From assembly GCF_000702005.1 (NCBI RefSeq), contig NZ_JNKI01000016.1, positions 1-64,000 of the forward strand: DNA of 64,000 nucleotides, read 5' to 3'. Below are positions 26,940 to 35,630 of this stretch, piece by piece. Positions within the stretch are counted from its first letter, which is position 1, and every line of letters begins with the position of its first letter. The stretch comes from Selenomonas sp. ND2010 (GTDB lineage Bacteria > Bacillota > Negativicutes > Selenomonadales > Selenomonadaceae). Below the pieces are notes generated by a model. That model was not told the origin of the DNA. It was given only the letters and a program-made list of their open reading frames with translations, and ran no database searches. Made by a program: the position numbers and the translations under genes.

Positions 26940-27914
26940 ATGGACAAGCAGAAAATACATGATTTTGTCGCGACTGGCCTGCCGTCATGCCGGATCTTGG
27001 TCGTGGGCGATGTCATGCTGGATAAATATTTCTATGGCGAGGTCACGCGGATTTCGCCAGAAGCACCGGTGCCAATCACCCATGTGCTGTCGTCCAAGGA
27101 GACATTGGGCGGTGCCGCAAATGTGGCACATAACTTAGCGTTGTTGGGCTGTGCTACGGACATCACGGGTTTTGTTGGTGAGGATTATCATTGCCAAAGC
27201 CTGCTGGATAAATTTGACGAACGTGGAATCTCGCATAAAGGCCTCGTTCGTACGGGCCGGCCGACTACTACGAAGCTGCGCATCATTGGCGGTCATCAGC
27301 AGATGATGCGCCTGGACTTTGAAGAGGCAGAACCTGTGGTTGGCAGTGAGGCAGCTAAGCTGCATGACTATGTCCGCAGGGCATTGTCCGATGGAGTGGA
27401 TGCTATCATCATCTCGGATTACGGTAAGGGATGCTGCACGCCGGAGACTTGCCAGCAGATCATTGCGGCCGCGCACGAACAGAATGTGCCGGTCGTTATC
27501 GATCCCAAGGGTAGCGACTGGAATAAATATGCTGGAGCAGATTATATTACGCCGAATCTCAAGGAAATCAATGAGATACTGCCCGAGCGCATCAAAAATG
27601 AAGATGCAGCCGTCGAAAAAGCCGCACATTATGCCATGGAAAAATACCAGTTGAAGAACATCATCGTAACGCGTTCGGAAAATGGTATGACGCTGGTGAC
27701 CAATGAGAGCATCACGCATATTCCGACCAAGGCCCAGGAGGTCTACGATGTGTCTGGTGCAGGCGATACCGTTATCGCCGTATTCACAGCCGGGATTGCT
27801 GGCGGCATTTTGCCGGTGGAAAGTGCCCGGATGGCCAATCTGGCGGCCAGCGTAGTCGTGGCTAAACTCGGAACTTATGCCGTGAGCAAAGAGGAACTTT
27901 TGGAAGTATTGTAA
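26940..27914 (+). CDS. hldA: D-glycero-beta-D-manno-heptose-7-phosphate kinase, copy 2
   Basis: A 324-residue canonical HldA/RfaE1. VGDVMLDKYFYGEVTRISPEAPVPI, IDPKGSDWNKYAGADYITPNLKEI and the catalytic GAGDTVIA are all present. It phosphorylates heptose 7-phosphate at C1 in the ADP-heptose route. AAAGAGGTG precedes the ATG. It sits directly upstream of hldD and gmhB, which makes it the stronger candidate for the housekeeping enzyme of the two copies. Confidence 0.93.
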   Translation: MDKQKIHDFVATGLPSCRILVVGDVMLDKYFYGEVTRISPEAPVPITHVLSSKETLGGAANVAHNLALLGCATDITGFVGEDYHCQSLLDKFDERGISHKGLVRTGRPTTTKLRIIGGHQQMMRLDFEEAEPVVGSEAAKLHDYVRRALSDGVDAIIISDYGKGCCTPETCQQIIAAAHEQNVPVVIDPKGSDWNKYAGADYITPNLKEINEILPERIKNEDAAVEKAAHYAMEKYQLKNIIVTRSENGMTLVTNESITHIPTKAQEVYDVSGAGDTVIAVFTAGIAGGILPVESARMANLAASVVVAKLGTYAVSKEELLEVL

Positions 27915-27932
27915 GCTTAGGAGGAACCGAAT

Positions 27933-28922
27933 ATGATAATCGTAACCGGAGGTGCCGGTTTTATCGGCAGTAACATCGTCAAGGAGCTCAATCGCCGTGG
28001 ACGCACGGATATCCTTATCGTCGACGACTTGAAAGATGGGCAGAACTACAAGAACTTGCGCGGACTGCAGTTCATCGACTATCAGCATAAAGATGATTTC
28101 ATGCAGTCTATCGAAAACGATGATTTTGATGGTACCGATATCGATGCGGTGTTCCATGAAGGTGCCTGCTCCGATACCATGGAGTATGATGTCAACTTCA
28201 TGATGCGGGTCAACTATGAGTATTCCAAATCCCTGCTGCATTTCTGCCTGCAGCACCGCATTCCGTTCCTTTATGCTTCTTCGGCTTCCACTTATGGCAG
28301 CGGCAAAAACGGATTCCGCGAGGGAGACGAGTGCGAAGATGCACTGAATCCGTATGCTTTCTCGAAGCTGGCTTTTGATCGCTACGTCCGTCAGGTCATG
28401 CCGGAGGCTAAGAGCCAGATCGTTGGGCTCAAGTATTTCAACGTCTACGGTCCTCAGGAACATCATAAAGGCAAGATGGCATCCATCTTCTATCAGCTCT
28501 ACAATCAGATTAATGAATCGGGCACGGTTCGCTTGTTCAAAGGCTGGGGCGATATCAACGGCACTCCGGTCAAAGACGGGGAGCAGCGCCGTGATTTCGT
28601 CTATGTCAAAGATGTCGTAAACGTCAATCTCTGGTTCTGGGAGAATAAAGGGAAAAGCGGTATCTATAACTGTGGTACGGGCCATGCACATACCTATAAC
28701 GAAGTGGCACAGGCCGTTATCGAAGCGATGGGCAAGGGCGAGATCGCTTATCGTGAATTCCCGGAAGTGCTCAAAGGCAAATACCAGAACTACACCGAGG
28801 CGGACCCGACGAATCTCTTGGCTGCCGGTTATGACGAAGGTTTCCATGAGATGAGCGATGCCGTAAAAGAATATGTGGAATTCCTCAATGCAGGAGGTTA
28901 CTTTGTCTACGGCAAGAATTAA
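27933..28922 (+). CDS. hldD: ADP-L-glycero-D-manno-heptose 6-epimerase
   Basis: A 329-residue SDR epimerase. GGAGFIGSNIVKEL binds NADP. The catalytic Tyr-Lys pair is the YAFSKLAFD region near residue 148, and FNVYGPQEHHKGKMAS is diagnostic of HldD. It makes ADP-L-glycero-D-manno-heptose, the donor for the heptosyltransferases here. AGGAGG is 8 bases upstream. A terminator-like hairpin starts right after its stop codon, yet the next gene begins upstream of that hairpin. Confidence 0.95.
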   Translation: MIIVTGGAGFIGSNIVKELNRRGRTDILIVDDLKDGQNYKNLRGLQFIDYQHKDDFMQSIENDDFDGTDIDAVFHEGACSDTMEYDVNFMMRVNYEYSKSLLHFCLQHRIPFLYASSASTYGSGKNGFREGDECEDALNPYAFSKLAFDRYVRQVMPEAKSQIVGLKYFNVYGPQEHHKGKMASIFYQLYNQINESGTVRLFKGWGDINGTPVKDGEQRRDFVYVKDVVNVNLWFWENKGKSGIYNCGTGHAHTYNEVAQAVIEAMGKGEIAYREFPEVLKGKYQNYTEADPTNLLAAGYDEGFHEMSDAVKEYVEFLNAGGYFVYGKN

Positions 28923-29439
28923 TAACCTTCCCCTAGAGGGGAAGGTGCCTAAAGCGGTCTTTTTCGACCGCGATGGTACGCTCAACGTCGACATCCATTA
29001 TCTGCATCGTCCAGAGGATTTCGTCTGGATCGAGGGAGCGAAAGAGGCCATAAAATACGTCAATGACAAGGGTTACCTGGCCATTCTCGTCACGAATCAG
29101 AGCGGTGTAGCCCGTGGATATTATCCAGAAGAAGATGTGAAGAACGTCTATGATTGGATGAACGCGGAACTTGCCAAGATTGGAGCGCATCTCGATGCGC
29201 TCTTTTACTGCCCGCATCACCCGCAGGGGAATATTCCCCTGTATACGAAAACCTGCAGCTGTCGGAAACCGGAAACGGGTATGGTGGACGAAGCCTGCCG
29301 GCAGTTCCAGATTGATCGGTCACAATCCTTTTTCGTCGGTGACAGCGATGGGGATATGGAGTGTGCGAAGCGAGCTAATCTCACGGGAATACGATATACC
29401 TCTGGCAGTCTGTTAGGTCGCCTAGAGGAATTCCTATAA
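28903..29439 (+). CDS. gmhB: D-glycero-beta-D-manno-heptose-1,7-bisphosphate 7-phosphatase
   Basis: A 178-residue HAD phosphatase. FFDRDGTLN is motif I, LVTNQSGVARG motif II, and GDSDGDMECAKRA the final acidic motif. CPHHPQG...CSCRKPETG is the zinc-binding GmhB signature. It serves both the ADP- and GDP-heptose routes. The TTG at 28903 is chosen because AGGAGG ends 5 bases before it and nothing better exists; translation then crosses the hairpin at 28925, which adds an unusual NNLPLEGKVP stretch ahead of motif I. It overlaps hldD by 20 bases. Confidence 0.9.
   Translation: MSTARINNLPLEGKVPKAVFFDRDGTLNVDIHYLHRPEDFVWIEGAKEAIKYVNDKGYLAILVTNQSGVARGYYPEEDVKNVYDWMNAELAKIGAHLDALFYCPHHPQGNIPLYTKTCSCRKPETGMVDEACRQFQIDRSQSFFVGDSDGDMECAKRANLTGIRYTSGSLLGRLEEFL
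28925..28946. repeat. Perfect hairpin inside the start of gmhB
   Basis: ACCTTCCCC and GGGGAAGGT form a perfect 9-bp stem with a TAGA loop, two bases after the hldD stop codon. It has no T run. It resembles the terminator hairpins at 17443, 19459 and 60152, so it looks like a member of that family that has become coding sequence. Confidence 0.7.
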
Positions 29440-29487
29440 GGTGTGTCGAATTAGCCGTCAAGAAAGAAGTAGAAGAGGTGGTTGTTC

Positions 29488-31026
29488 GTGACCTTATTAT
29501 GTTTTGCTATCCTGCCAATCTTCTGGCTGATTATCGCGTTATCGGTATTCAAAATGGCAGCCTGGCGGGCTTGCGCCGTAGCGCTTTTGTTATCGCTGTT
29601 TGCCAGTGTCGTATATTTTAGAATGCCGCTTACCTATATGGCTAGTGCGGTGCTTGAGGGGACGGCCCTGGCCTGCTGGCCGATACTGCTCATCATAACG
29701 GCAACAATCTATACGTATCATCTGTCGGTGCATACTGGCGGTATGGAACATATAAAAGCGATGCTGACAGCGGTCAGCAGTGATTATCGGGTACTTATCC
29801 TGTTGATTGCCTTTGGCTTTGGCGGTTTTCTCGAAGGAATGGCTGGTTTTGGCACAGCGGTGGCTATTCCGGCCAGTATGTTGGCGGGGATGGGGATAAA
29901 TCCGGTGAGTTCTGTGGCGGTCTGTCTCGTGGCGAATTTCGTGCCATCAGCTTATGGCTCAATCGGTATTCCTATCGTGACGCTTTCGAGTATTATGGGA
30001 ACCGATGCCGGGCAGTTGGCCACCTATGTGGCACTGCAGATTGGCATTCTGGGGCTTATGTGTCCGTTCCTGATGGTGGCGATAGCTGGTGGTAGTTATA
30101 AAGCACTGCAGGGGATGTTGCCGACATGTCTGGCTGCAGGGATAAGTTACGTGGGAACGCAGTTGTTGGTATCGTATTTTCTCGGACCAGAGCTGGCTGG
30201 TGTAGCGGGTGCTGTCTGCACAATGGGCGCTATCATCGCAGCGGTAAGATTGTTTCCCCCGCAACAATTCGCTTATGTGCTGCAGCGTGAGGAGGCTCCA
30301 GTAGTAAGTCGACGGCAGTCTTTTTTCGCTTGGCTGCCATTTGGCTTGATTTTTGTTCTGCTCCTGTTGACGAGCAAATTAGTGCCGGCGATTTATGATT
30401 CGATTTCACAGATCCGTACTTCCGTGCTCATCTATCGCGGCGAGGGTGGTACCCCTTATACGTTTCACTGGATTGCTACACCGGGAATGGTGATTTTCTT
30501 TGCCACCTTCTTGAGTGGTTTTTTGCAGCGGACGCCGCTTCGTGAGATGATTCAGGTATTACGCAAAACCCTTTGGAGTCTGCGCTTTACCTTCATCACC
30601 ATTGTCAGTATCATCGCAACGGCAAAGGTTATGGGGTACAGTGGGATGACTACTACGATTGCCGATCATACCGTAGCCGCTACTGGATTGATGTATCCCG
30701 CTATCGCGGCATTCATCGGTTCCGTGGGTGGATTTATCACAGGCTCAGCAACGAGCACTTGCATCCTTTTAGGCAAGCTGCAGATGGATGCAGCCCTAGC
30801 TATTGGCGCATCGCATAATACGCAAATCTGGATTGCGGCGGCCAATGCCACGGGTGCCTGTGCGGGTAAACTCATCGCCCCGCAGAGCATCGCCATCGGT
30901 GTCGCCGCCATCGGCGTCGCCGGCCGCGGCAGTGAAAGCCGGCTGCTGGCTTTGGGAATCAAGATCTACCTGCCATTTATCCTACTGTTGGGATGCTTGG
31001 TTTATATTGGACGAATATGGTTGTAA
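29488..31026 (+). CDS. L-lactate permease (LctP family)
   Basis: A 512-residue lactate transporter with 12 or more hydrophobic helices. FGGFLEGMAGFGTAVAIPASML near residue 113 and GSVGGFITGSATSTCILLGKLQ near 412 are the family's conserved blocks. It moves L-lactate or glycolate with protons. GTG at 29488 is chosen because GAGG lies about 8 bases upstream; a TTG at 29482 sits too close. It appears to interrupt the LPS locus and ends in its own terminator. Confidence 0.93.
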   Translation: MTLLCFAILPIFWLIIALSVFKMAAWRACAVALLLSLFASVVYFRMPLTYMASAVLEGTALACWPILLIITATIYTYHLSVHTGGMEHIKAMLTAVSSDYRVLILLIAFGFGGFLEGMAGFGTAVAIPASMLAGMGINPVSSVAVCLVANFVPSAYGSIGIPIVTLSSIMGTDAGQLATYVALQIGILGLMCPFLMVAIAGGSYKALQGMLPTCLAAGISYVGTQLLVSYFLGPELAGVAGAVCTMGAIIAAVRLFPPQQFAYVLQREEAPVVSRRQSFFAWLPFGLIFVLLLLTSKLVPAIYDSISQIRTSVLIYRGEGGTPYTFHWIATPGMVIFFATFLSGFLQRTPLREMIQVLRKTLWSLRFTFITIVSIIATAKVMGYSGMTTTIADHTVAATGLMYPAIAAFIGSVGGFITGSATSTCILLGKLQMDAALAIGASHNTQIWIAAANATGACAGKLIAPQSIAIGVAAIGVAGRGSESRLLALGIKIYLPFILLLGCLVYIGRIWL

Positions 31027-31030
31027 GGGA

Positions 31031-31064
31031 AATGCTCTATCGATGAAGGATAGGGCATTTTTTA
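31031..31064 (+). terminator. Intrinsic terminator after the lactate permease
   Basis: AATGCTCTATC pairs with GATAGGGCATT (one G-T wobble), followed by a T-rich run. Confidence 0.8.
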
Positions 31065-31068
31065 TTGA

Positions 31069-31083
31069 CTTATAACTTATAAG
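31069..31083. promoter_or_regulatory. Palindromic operator candidate upstream of the AlbA_2 gene
   Basis: CTTATAA-C-TTATAAG is a perfect palindrome 65 bases before the start codon. A half-site-like GTTATAAGC recurs at 31126-31134, next to the Shine-Dalgarno. The core resembles the GCTATAAGC repeats before the hydrogenase genes. Confidence 0.45.
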
Positions 31084-31148
31084 CAGTTAAAATGTGAAGT
31101 GAAAGGTTATATGTTTGTGTTAATGGTTATAAGCTGGAGGTGAATGAC

Positions 31149-32651
31149 ATGCAGGCGGAAGAGTTAGTGGCATTAGTGGAAGAAATTCGTCAACAGCGTA
31201 GTGAGCGCCAAAATATCGAATTGAAAGAAGCAGGAAAAGGCTTTCCTCATCGCATCTATGATACATTGTCGTCGTTTTCAAACCAAGATATGGGCGGCGT
31301 GATTATCTTTGGCGTAGGGGATAAGCCGACTTATAATGTCGTTGGTGTATATGACTTAGAAGATGCTCAGAAGAAAATCATGGAAGCGTGTAACCAAATG
31401 GAACCGAAGGTGCGTCCTTTGCTCACGGTTGGGGTGGTTGACGGAAAGGTCCTTTTGGCAGCTGAGATTCCGGGGGTAGAATATGCACTTCGGCCTGTTT
31501 TTTATACAGGAGCAGGAAGGCTGTCCGGTTCTTTTATCCGTATTGGCGATGCAGATGAAAGAATGACAGAATATGAAATCTACAGCTTTGAAGCTTTTCG
31601 GCGGAATATGCATGAAGAATTACGCCCAGTAGAACGCTCCGTAATGAAATTGTTAAATCAACAGCGAATGGACGCCTATGTTGAACGGGTCAGACAGGAG
31701 CGGCCGAATCTCTTTCGCAATGTCGAGACGACTCAATTGCTGGAACTCATGGGGGTATGCGAAAATGGTGCCTATACGTTGGCAGGTGCATTGGTTTTTT
31801 CGCAATATCCGCAAGCCTACTATCCGCAGTTGTGTATTACCGCAGTATCACTGCCGGGCGTGCAGATGGGCGAGCTTGGTGACGAGGAAGAACGATTTAT
31901 CGATAATCAGCGGATTGTGGGGGCTATTCCGGATATGATCGATGATGCGGTGGATTTCGTTCGTCGGAACAGTCGCGTTCGCACGATCATCACAGAGGAT
32001 GGGCGTCGGCGTGACCGCTATGAATATCCATTGAAAGCCGTTCGTGAAGCCATTATCAATGCACTTATCCATCGGGACTACAGCCGATATACCGAGGGGG
32101 TGCCGGTTCGTATCGAAATGTATCGGGATCGTCTCGAAATACGCAGCAGTGGGGTGCCGTATGGAGGGATATCCACGAAGTCGCTGGGGCATGTCCGTCC
32201 GGAGACGCGCAATGCGGCGTTGGCGAATATGCTCGAAATCTTGCAGATTACAGAAAATCGTTATTCAGGAATCCCAACGATACAGCGAGAATTGGCTGAG
32301 GCCCATATGCCGCCGGCAGAGTTTGCCGTTAATCATGAGGATTTCATTGTGCGGTTCCGGAACAATATCTACAACCAGCCTTTGGCCGTAAAAGAAGCAG
32401 TGGGGGCTGCATATGGCGGGAGCCGGCGGAAAAAAAGTCCCGAAAAAATAAAGGCCGAAGAACAGTTGTTGGCATTCTGCCAGCAGCCGCGGAGCAGTCA
32501 GGAAATAGCAGACTTATATGGAACATCACGAGAAAACATCATGGCACGTTTTGTCACGCCGATGATTCATAAGGGGGTTCTGTTGCGCACAATGCCTGAC
32601 AAGCCAAGAAGTCCACGGCAGCGCTATGTAAGTGCGAAGATTGTGCCATAA
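31149..32651 (+). CDS. AlbA_2/Schlafen-like ATP-binding DNA-binding regulator
   Basis: A 500-residue protein. Residues about 10-125 form an AlbA_2 (Schlafen-like) domain (ERQNIELKEAG, GGVIIFGVGD). Residues about 290-390 resemble the ATP-binding C-terminal domain found in RecG-like transcriptional regulators (REAIINALIHRDYS, GIPTIQRE). Residues about 430-500 look like a winged helix (SSQEIADLYGTSRENI). Members are treated as transcription factors or stress/defence proteins; none of that is proven here. The ATG at 31149 has TGGAGG 8 bases upstream. A palindrome nearby suggests autoregulation. Confidence 0.85.
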   Translation: MQAEELVALVEEIRQQRSERQNIELKEAGKGFPHRIYDTLSSFSNQDMGGVIIFGVGDKPTYNVVGVYDLEDAQKKIMEACNQMEPKVRPLLTVGVVDGKVLLAAEIPGVEYALRPVFYTGAGRLSGSFIRIGDADERMTEYEIYSFEAFRRNMHEELRPVERSVMKLLNQQRMDAYVERVRQERPNLFRNVETTQLLELMGVCENGAYTLAGALVFSQYPQAYYPQLCITAVSLPGVQMGELGDEEERFIDNQRIVGAIPDMIDDAVDFVRRNSRVRTIITEDGRRRDRYEYPLKAVREAIINALIHRDYSRYTEGVPVRIEMYRDRLEIRSSGVPYGGISTKSLGHVRPETRNAALANMLEILQITENRYSGIPTIQRELAEAHMPPAEFAVNHEDFIVRFRNNIYNQPLAVKEAVGAAYGGSRRKKSPEKIKAEEQLLAFCQQPRSSQEIADLYGTSRENIMARFVTPMIHKGVLLRTMPDKPRSPRQRYVSAKIVP

Positions 32652-32680
32652 TGGAGAAGGAAAACGAAAGCCACCTATAA

Positions 32681-32711
32681 AATCCGCGCGAAAGTGCGGA
32701 TTTTTTTTTCT
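32681..32711 (+). terminator. Intrinsic terminator
   Basis: AATCCGC and GCGGATT form a 7-bp stem followed by nine or more T residues. Confidence 0.88.
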
Positions 32712-32831
32712 AGGTATAGTATAATTAGATGTTAGTGATAAAATGAAAGAGTTAAAACTTGTAGAGCCTGTAACAGGGGCTGGTAATGGAAGATATCGGT
32801 TTCGAAAAGAAATGTATGGAGAATAAGTGTG

Positions 32832-33593
32832 ATGGTGAGACTTGCAGTTATCATTCTGACCAAAGATGAAGAGAATAACATTGAGGATTGTATCAAAAGC
32901 GCGTCGTTTGCCGATGAGATTGTCGTAATAGATTCTGGCAGCACCGATGCGACGCAGGCTAAAGCAGAAGCGTTAGGCGCTCGCTTTGTGGTTCATCCCA
33001 TGGGAGAAGCTGGCTTTGCGGGGCAGCGCAATTTCGCGCTTACCCAGACCGAGGCAGAATGGGTGTTGTTTTTGGATGCAGACGAGCGGATCGTTCCGAG
33101 TGCTGTGGAAACGATTGGCCGCATTGTGTCAGAAAATATTCCTATGGCTTACCGGATGCAGCGGAAAAATGTGGTCATGGGAAAGATGATGCATCATGGT
33201 GGACACCGGCCTGATTATGTAGCACGGTTTTATCCGCGTACGGGGATAAAGTGGCATGGTCGCGTTCATGAGGGGATAGATACAGATTTGGCGATAAAGG
33301 ATTTGCCAAACTGCATTTATCATTACACCTATACAACTTGGCAGCAATATTTTGCGAAAACCAATCATTATACTTCACTGTCCGCGCAGAGCATGTTTGC
33401 GCGACGTAAAAAAATCAGCAGCATAAGTGTGTTATCGCATGCTTTTTTTGCTTTCATAAAATCGTATATCTTGAAACAAGGATTCCGTGATGGCTATTTA
33501 GGGTTGGTTATGTCAATCTTGGCGGCTGTGGCAGCAATGATGAAATATCTGAAGCTGCAAAACCTATATCGGTTAGAAAACGAAAAGAATTGA
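32832..33593 (+). CDS. Glycosyltransferase family 2 (LPS core WaaE/KdtX-like)
   Basis: A 253-residue GT-A enzyme. AVIILTKDEENNIEDCI and VVIDSGSTDATQ bind the nucleotide, and FLDADERI contains the DxD motif. AGFAGQRNFAL and the HGRVHEGI segment match the WaaE/KdtX group that adds beta-glucose to heptose I in some LPS cores. A short hydrophobic stretch near the C-terminus could touch the membrane. It is the first gene after the regulator and opens the second block of LPS genes. Confidence 0.9.
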   Translation: MVRLAVIILTKDEENNIEDCIKSASFADEIVVIDSGSTDATQAKAEALGARFVVHPMGEAGFAGQRNFALTQTEAEWVLFLDADERIVPSAVETIGRIVSENIPMAYRMQRKNVVMGKMMHHGGHRPDYVARFYPRTGIKWHGRVHEGIDTDLAIKDLPNCIYHYTYTTWQQYFAKTNHYTSLSAQSMFARRKKISSISVLSHAFFAFIKSYILKQGFRDGYLGLVMSILAAVAAMMKYLKLQNLYRLENEKN

Positions 33594-33606
33594 TGGAGGA
33601 AATATT

Positions 33607-34686
33607 TTGCGTTTGATACAGATTGCCCATGCACTTACGTTGCACGATGGCGCGAGTAAGTTTGTCCAAAAATTGGATGGAATGTTTCAAAAATTGGGGT
33701 ATGATACGGAAATATTCGCGCATAAGCTGGATGAACGGATACAGAATGACCATATCCAGACAATGGACAAATTTGATGGGACGGCAGAGGATATCGTCAT
33801 TTACCATATGACGACGGGGACGTCGTTCAATAAATGGGTGGCAAACTATCCGCATCGCATCGTCCTATACTATCACAACATTACGCCAGCCAAATTCTTT
33901 TTTGGCAATGCCTGGGGGTCATGGTTGAAATGTATCCAAGGAAGGCGACAGCTCAAGTCGATTGTGAAGAATACCTTCTATGCGTGGGGGGCTTCGGAAT
34001 ATTCCTGTGAAGAACTGCGTGCTTTGGGGATTCGTGAGGCAAAACCATTGGCGGCCATCGTTGAACCGGAAAAGTTCTTGGAACGCCCCGTGGTGCAGGC
34101 TATCTACGATAAATACCATGATGGAAGATTGAATCTTTTGATTGTGGGGCGTGGAGTCCCGCATAAGAAACAGGATGAAGCAATCGAGATTGTAAGATAT
34201 TACAAGGAGCATATCGATGCCAAAGTCCGTTTGATTATTGTGGGGAATATGAAACCATCCTTTGCCAAGAAACTTCATCGGATGGTAGATCAATATAAGA
34301 TGCAAAATGACGTCGTATTTGCGGGCAGTGTATCCAACGATGAACTTTGTACTTGGTATCGGGTAGCTGATGCGTTGTTATGCCTGAGTGAGCATGAGGG
34401 ATTCTGTGTGCCATTAGTAGAGGCAATGGTATTTGATAAACCAGTCTTTGCCTATGCTGCGGCGGCGGTGCCGGAGACAGTAGGTAAGGCTGGAATTATT
34501 TTGCAAGACAAGACACCCTCGCAGGTTGCGCAGGTTATCCATGACACATTGGCATCACAGGATATATTGGCGCAATTGGTGGCTGGCAGGAAAGACCGAT
34601 TGGAAACATTATCCTACGAAACGATTTTCCAACAGGTGAAACAAGATATTGCGCATGTTGTAGACTTATGGAAAAAGCGCGTGTAA
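33607..34686 (+). CDS. Glycosyltransferase family 4 (GT-B)
   Basis: A 359-residue GT-B glycosyltransferase. Residues about 180-330 hold the GT1/GT4 donor domain with LLIVGRGVPHKKQDEAIEIV, CLSEHEGFCVPLVEAM (the EX7E motif) and FAYAAAAVPETVG. HNITPAKFF near residue 93 is in the acceptor domain. The start is TTG at 33607 with GGAGGA 6 bases upstream. It probably extends the LPS core or O-chain; the sugar is unknown. Confidence 0.9.
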   Translation: MRLIQIAHALTLHDGASKFVQKLDGMFQKLGYDTEIFAHKLDERIQNDHIQTMDKFDGTAEDIVIYHMTTGTSFNKWVANYPHRIVLYYHNITPAKFFFGNAWGSWLKCIQGRRQLKSIVKNTFYAWGASEYSCEELRALGIREAKPLAAIVEPEKFLERPVVQAIYDKYHDGRLNLLIVGRGVPHKKQDEAIEIVRYYKEHIDAKVRLIIVGNMKPSFAKKLHRMVDQYKMQNDVVFAGSVSNDELCTWYRVADALLCLSEHEGFCVPLVEAMVFDKPVFAYAAAAVPETVGKAGIILQDKTPSQVAQVIHDTLASQDILAQLVAGRKDRLETLSYETIFQQVKQDIAHVVDLWKKRV

Positions 34687-34704
34687 TTTTTGGAGGCAAT
34701 GAGT

Positions 34705-35604
34705 GTGGAAAGTTTTATTTCCCTAGGAAAAAAGATTTATGATATGAGCAATCCGCGCGAGGTGCGTAGATGTGCCGTGTTTGTGGCGCGTTGCTGGCTG
34801 AACTACAGCCGGATGAAGAAGATTGATGCATTTTATCAGCAGAGTAAGTTGCGGCGGGATTTGGCTGAGATCTATCCGTTTGTATATGAGCAGCCGCAAC
34901 GTGCTTTTTTCTATAATAAATCGAATTTTACAGAACGGATGCGTCTGCTTCAGGAACATTTTAGTTTTTTAGAACAGACGGTAAAATCCGAGGTATTACT
35001 GGATATATATCGTGAAAATGATCAGATATTATGGGAAAATGAACATGAGGGAGAACCACTGCGTCTGGTAATATACTATGAACCAGGACAGCGAAAGGAA
35101 GGTTTGTTGTCCGTTATTTTGCGACTGGGAGAAAAGCCCTTGTACCAAATGATATTCTGGATTCAGAAAAATCCCCAGGGAGAATGGGCGGCATATATTG
35201 GTGCCATGCAGGGGCCGAATATGGATAATGCTAAAGATGTAATCAAGAAAATCACGAAACAATGTCATGCGTATCGGACCAAGAACCTTATTTTGCATGC
35301 GACACAGGAAGTGGTGAGAGGATTAGGAATTAAACATCTTTATGCGGTAACGAACTATGGGTATTATGCGAATAATCATGTCCGCATGGATCGTAAGCTT
35401 AAGACTGATTTTAGTAAGTTTTGGCAGGAATCCGGCGGTACAGCTTGCGAAGATAAGCGTTTTTATGAATTGCCATTAGTAGAGTATCGAAAAACTATGG
35501 ATGAGGTTCCTACGAGAAAACGTGCTGTTTATCGCCGCCGTTTTGCATTGTTAGATGAGATCGATCAGAGCATAGCTGAGACGATAAAGAAATTGTCACT
35601 TTAA
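34705..35604 (+). CDS. VirK/YbjX (DUF535) family protein
   Basis: A 299-residue cytoplasmic protein. YIGAMQGPN, the NLILHATQEVVRGLG segment and the MDRKLKTDFSKFWQESGG block are typical of the DUF535 family, whose enterobacterial members (VirK, YbjX) affect envelope or LPS properties and resistance to antimicrobial peptides. The mechanism is not known. GTG at 34705 is favoured by an 8-base gap to GGAGG; an ATG at 34699 is too near. It lies between a core glycosyltransferase and hddA. Confidence 0.85.
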   Translation: MESFISLGKKIYDMSNPREVRRCAVFVARCWLNYSRMKKIDAFYQQSKLRRDLAEIYPFVYEQPQRAFFYNKSNFTERMRLLQEHFSFLEQTVKSEVLLDIYRENDQILWENEHEGEPLRLVIYYEPGQRKEGLLSVILRLGEKPLYQMIFWIQKNPQGEWAAYIGAMQGPNMDNAKDVIKKITKQCHAYRTKNLILHATQEVVRGLGIKHLYAVTNYGYYANNHVRMDRKLKTDFSKFWQESGGTACEDKRFYELPLVEYRKTMDEVPTRKRAVYRRRFALLDEIDQSIAETIKKLSL

Positions 35605-35630
35605 GATATGATTCAAAGGAGTTGGAATTC

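Noticed and set aside
27135-28994. Long open frame on the minus strand (about 620 codons) opposite hldA and hldD
   Set aside because: Antisense shadow of two well-supported genes with no motif of its own.
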